8,372 nt of DNA, from NCBI GenBank assembly GCA_035545275.1, contig DASZYT010000011.1, forward strand, positions 1-8,372, read 5' to 3'. The position numbers and the translations under genes were made by a program. Every line of letters begins with the position of its first letter. Position 1 is the first letter of the stretch. Shown piece after piece: positions 6,269-8,372 of this stretch. Below the pieces are notes generated by a model. It did no database searches. It was not told the origin of the DNA and saw only the letters and a program-made list of their open reading frames with translations. This DNA is from DASZYT01 sp035545275. Its GTDB lineage: Bacteria > Patescibacteriota > Saccharimonadia > Saccharimonadales > UBA4665.

Positions 6269-6934
6269 TTAGTTCAAAAAGGCTGCGTTGTGCTTGCACG
6301 GAGCGTTTACGACACCGCATTCACCACATTCTCGGTCATCAAAGTCCGCTTCTTCAATACAAAAGCTGCCATATCGCTGGCTGATATCAGTATAGGTCGG
6401 CCTAGCCGGTGTATCTCGTACACTTTCCTTATACTCGGCCGCCCGATACTCGTCATGCATTTTGCGCAATATGATGTGAGCCATACCGACATCCACTGGC
6501 TCTAAATCTTCACCGGTACGAGCATTGAGCATATGAACATCTTTAAGCATTTCATCAGCCGTGTTTATCACTACCACTAAATATGGCGCCCATGTGAAGT
6601 CATGATCGGTAGGCGTTTCTATGCCCGCCTCCGGGATACCTTGCTGTACCTCAACAACGTAGTATTGCGCGTTAGGCGTAAAGGAGGTGGACATGGGTGT
6701 CTCCATTGAAAATGATGGTACCCCGCGCAGACGTAACCCCAATTTGGTATTGTCAGTGCTATCCATATCACAGCGGTCGGTCACCGGGTATACCAGACGA
6801 TATGTGCCACAGACCACCGATTCGGGATGAGCGTACTCTATGAGCATTTCGTACACTTCTTCGGCCAATAGACGCTCTGCGCTAACATCACGCTGCAGAT
6901 CCATGTCAATGGGTGGGTGTTCAATCTCCGACAT
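6269..6934 (-). CDS. Hypothetical protein with C-terminal Cys/His cluster
   Basis: Complete 221-residue protein, not recognised. No signal peptide or membrane segment; acidic overall. Residues 16-35 (DVSAERLLAEEVYEMLIEYA) form a helix that shares the DVSxERL motif with the 3790-4389 product. The core (40-165) alternates strands and helices ('YYVVEVQQGI', 'APYLVVVINTADEML', 'VGMAHIILRKMHDEYRAAEY'). The last 30 residues hold C192, C203-x2-C206, C213 and H215 (C-x10-C-x2-C-x6-C-x-H), a plausible structural zinc site. It is the only complete gene here without a -10 close to the ATG; instead AAAGGG (6945-6940) lies 5 nt upstream, a weak Shine-Dalgarno-like match. It follows the rhodanese on the same strand with an 82-bp gap that contains a palindrome, and may be co-transcribed with it. 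Confidence 0.85.
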   Translation of the reverse strand: MSEIEHPPIDMDLQRDVSAERLLAEEVYEMLIEYAHPESVVCGTYRLVYPVTDRCDMDSTDNTKLGLRLRGVPSFSMETPMSTSFTPNAQYYVVEVQQGIPEAGIETPTDHDFTWAPYLVVVINTADEMLKDVHMLNARTGEDLEPVDVGMAHIILRKMHDEYRAAEYKESVRDTPARPTYTDISQRYGSFCIEEADFDDRECGECGVVNAPCKHNAAFLN

Positions 6935-6962
6935 AAAAGCCCTTTGACCTAAGCGTACTCCA

Positions 6963-6979
6963 AGTGTCTAGCAGACACT
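6963..6979. promoter_or_regulatory. 17-nt palindrome, candidate operator upstream of the Cys/His-cluster gene
   Basis: AGTGTCT (6963-6969), AGC, AGACACT (6973-6979) is a perfect 7-bp inverted repeat with a 3-nt centre, 29-45 nt upstream of the ATG at 6934. No T-tract follows on either strand, so a protein-binding site is likelier than a terminator for the rhodanese gene. Overall size and position resemble the palindrome at 7298-7318. Confidence 0.4.
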
Positions 6980-7016
6980 AGTCATTTGGGAAGTTTTGTG
7001 TTGTAGAATTTCCAAT

Positions 7017-7277
7017 TTAGCCGCGTACAAGTTTGTAGCCGCGGGCGGCCATGTGGGCAAGACCGCCACCGCTGACCGCTTTGCTAAAACCATTGGCCTG
7101 CATAATCTGCGCCGCGGTGTTGCTGCGGGCCCCCGTGTAGCAGTACAGCACGACTTCTTCGTCTTTGGCGACGTCTGGTAACTCGCCGTTGGCAAAGCGC
7201 ATGACGTCAAACCACTCAGCACCCTCAACGTGCTGCTGGTCGAACTCAGGCTTGGAACGGACATCGATGATTGTCAT
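7017..7277 (-). CDS. Single-domain rhodanese-like sulfurtransferase
   Basis: Small cytoplasmic protein, 86 residues from ATG 7277. It begins with the typical 'IDVRSKPEF' strand and turn, then 'HVEGAEWFD', and has the active-site loop C46-Y-T-G-A-R51 with catalytic Cys46, followed by 'SNTAAQIMQANGFSKAVSGGGLAHMAARGYKLVRG'. All core elements of a PspE/GlpE-like single-domain rhodanese are present, at slightly below the usual length of about 100. The known family reaction is transfer of sulfane sulfur through a Cys persulfide; the physiological donor and acceptor are unknown here. Two in-frame GTG codons at 7286 and 7283 could add three residues, but GTG 7286 overlaps the -10 hexamer, so ATG 7277 is preferred. 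The YHYH-domain gene lies 40 nt upstream on the same strand. Confidence 0.92.
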   Translation of the reverse strand: MTIIDVRSKPEFDQQHVEGAEWFDVMRFANGELPDVAKDEEVVLYCYTGARSNTAAQIMQANGFSKAVSGGGLAHMAARGYKLVRG

Positions 7278-7284
7278 ATACACC

Positions 7285-7293
7285 ACTGTATCA
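7285..7293 (-). promoter_or_regulatory. Extended -10 promoter element of the rhodanese gene
   Basis: The minus strand reads TGATACAGT: TGn followed by TACAGT (7290-7285), ending 7 nt before ATG 7277. It differs by one base from the element before the left-edge gene (TGATACACT). No -35 is evident at 16-18 bp, as expected for an extended -10. It indicates a leaderless transcript. Confidence 0.5.
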
Positions 7294-7297
7294 CAAC

Positions 7298-7318
7298 ATA
7301 CTATACTTTGTATAGTAT
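7298..7318. promoter_or_regulatory. Palindrome between YHYH and rhodanese genes, candidate operator
   Basis: ATACTATAC (7298-7306), TTT, GTATAGTAT (7310-7318) is a perfect 9-bp inverted repeat. It reaches into the stop codon of the YHYH gene (7320-7318) and covers the -35 region of the rhodanese promoter. No T-tract follows on the minus strand, so it is a poor terminator and a good candidate for a repressor site. Confidence 0.5.
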
Positions 7319-8372
7319 TACTGCTGGGGCGGTTTTTGCTGGCGATTGGGGATCTGGCCGCCCTGCTGGGCTTGTTGCTGAGCTTGTAGGCCAGGTGGTT
7401 GGATGGCCGTGCCGCGGTAGCAGCTGACGGAGTACGGGAAATCTTCGGTCATGACGTAGTGGTACATAGTAACGCTTTTGCCGTCGAGCGTAATCTGGCT
7501 GACGATGCCGTGGCATTCGTCCAGGTCTGATGACGTCAGAATATTATTGGTTCCCACGTTGGGCCCGGTAATCGGGAAGCCGTCCAATGCGAAACCGATG
7601 ACATCGTGCACGCTGCGGTTATTGATGCAGGAGCTCAGGGTGTGATAGTGGTATGCACCCTGCTCTTGCGGGTGGCCCTGGCAGCCGTCTTGCACTTCCC
7701 AGGCGCCGGCATCGCGGCCGCCTGCGTCAAAGGCGCTAAATATTTCCACGCCGGTCGTCATAATGCCAACCGTGCCGCCGATGCAGTTGGGCTGGGTCCC
7801 GTACGTAGGGTTAGCAGGCAGACTAAAAGTGTACGACTGCGCCGTAATGGTATTGGGGTTGCGGTCGTACTGGTAGGCTGGGTCGCTACTTTGGATAGGA
7901 AAAGTGCCGGTCGGATCATTGATGGGCAGGTCGTTGCTGACGATGGTGCGGGTGCTGCCGCTGACGGTATCGGTCATGTTGCCGTGCCAGTACACCGTGC
8001 CCAGCACGTTTACCTTTTTGGTGATGTTCCAGGTTTTGCCGTCGCTAGAAAACCACGGGCCGCGCGTCATGGCACCTCCGTTGGTGCTAGCTAGGTTTTG
8101 GGCATACTGGCTGCAAGCATACACATAGCCCTGCTTGGGCCCAGTGGTAACGTATTTGCCATCGCCCACCGGCAAAACGCCGTCAGCGTACTTGTTGCCG
8201 TAGCTTTTGGACGTATCAAGCTGCATGCCCTGGACGGTAGGTGTCGTGGGTCGTGTTTCGGGAGTGGTGGTTTTGGACTGAGTCGTGGGTGTAGTCGAGG
8301 TGCTAACCGTAGCAGTTGTGGAATGGTTAGACCAATACCACCCTGCCCAGCTACCGCCTGCCACCACCAATA
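7318..8372 (-). CDS. Partial YHYH-domain protein, secreted or membrane-anchored
   Basis: The frame is open to the right edge, so the N-terminus is missing; the first in-window codons (TTG GTG GTG at 8370-8362) are interior to a hydrophobic segment, 'LVVAGGSWAGWYW', the end of a signal peptide or anchor. Residue numbers count from codon 8370. A Thr/Ser/Pro-rich linker (17-46) precedes the folded part. The YHYH domain carries 'DGCQGHPQEQGAYHYHTLSSC' (about 228-248, YHYH at 240-243), then 'DVIGFALDGFPITGP', 'DLDECHG' and a second aromatic-His element 'YHYVMTEDFPYSVSCYRG' (303-320). Six or more cysteines suggest extracytoplasmic disulfides. The tail (327-350) is rich in Gln and Pro. YHYH proteins are known from many bacteria, usually exported, with no established function; the His/Cys clusters suggest metal binding, which is inference. 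The gene ends 40 nt before the rhodanese start. Confidence 0.9.
   Translation of the reverse strand, partial: LVVAGGSWAGWYWSNHSTTATVSTSTTPTTQSKTTTPETRPTTPTVQGMQLDTSKSYGNKYADGVLPVGDGKYVTTGPKQGYVYACSQYAQNLASTNGGAMTRGPWFSSDGKTWNITKKVNVLGTVYWHGNMTDTVSGSTRTIVSNDLPINDPTGTFPIQSSDPAYQYDRNPNTITAQSYTFSLPANPTYGTQPNCIGGTVGIMTTGVEIFSAFDAGGRDAGAWEVQDGCQGHPQEQGAYHYHTLSSCINNRSVHDVIGFALDGFPITGPNVGTNNILTSSDLDECHGIVSQITLDGKSVTMYHYVMTEDFPYSVSCYRGTAIQPPGLQAQQQAQQGGQIPNRQQKPPQQ

Noticed and set aside
7606..8094. A 162-codon plus-strand open frame opposite the YHYH gene.
   Set aside because: The minus strand has unmistakable YHYH motifs throughout this stretch; the plus frame shows no family features.
1..8372. Possible reassignment of TGA (as in Gracilibacteria and Absconditabacteria).
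   Set aside because: All genes are full length in the standard code and end with TAA or TAG; no in-frame TGA is needed to extend any domain.

Overview
The window holds eight protein-coding genes, no RNA genes and no recognisable mobile element. Two genes run off the edges: a membrane-anchored protein at the left and a YHYH-domain protein at the right. The standard code fits (stops are TAA and TAG; no in-frame TGA needs recoding). Several features suggest a reduced, host-associated bacterium of the Candidate Phyla Radiation, most plausibly Candidatus Saccharibacteria: single-copy conserved hypotheticals, a G5/DUF3761 secreted protein of a type common in Actinobacteria, YHYH and actinobacterial-style DMT transporters, and near absence of Shine-Dalgarno sites. 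This assignment is an inference; no phylogenetic marker gene is present.

Layout, left to right. 1-1294 (minus, partial) encodes a bitopic membrane protein with a long acidic cytoplasmic tail, one membrane helix, two carboxypeptidase-regulatory-like beta domains and the start of a probable beta-propeller. 1542-2789 (minus) is an AT-rich gene for a protein whose C-terminal part looks like a HEPN domain with an R-x4-H motif. A clear bidirectional terminator (2979-3006) separates it from 3044-3646 (minus), a secreted G5 + DUF3761 protein. 3790-4389 (minus) is a hypothetical protein followed by a terminator that carries an 11-bp tandem duplication. Divergent from it, 4491-5360 and 5385-6260 (plus) are tandem paralogous DMT-type membrane transporters. 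They converge on 6269-6934 (minus), a hypothetical protein with a C-terminal Cys/His cluster. Upstream of that, on the minus strand, lie a small single-domain rhodanese (7017-7277) and the partial YHYH-domain protein (7318-8372).

The most coherent signal in the window is transcriptional. Six or seven of the seven genes whose starts are internal have a -10-like hexamer ending only 6-9 nt before the start codon, with a 17-bp-spaced -35 (HEPN, G5 and 3790-4389 genes), an extended TGn (left-edge gene and rhodanese) or no evident -35 (both DMT genes), and none of these has a good ribosome-binding site. That predicts leaderless mRNAs as the default in this genome. Only 6269-6934 lacks it, having a weak purine-rich site instead. 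Two 17-nt palindromes with 7-bp arms and a 3-nt centre sit 30-40 nt upstream of the rhodanese and the 6269-6934 gene, where an operator overlapping a -35 region would be expected.
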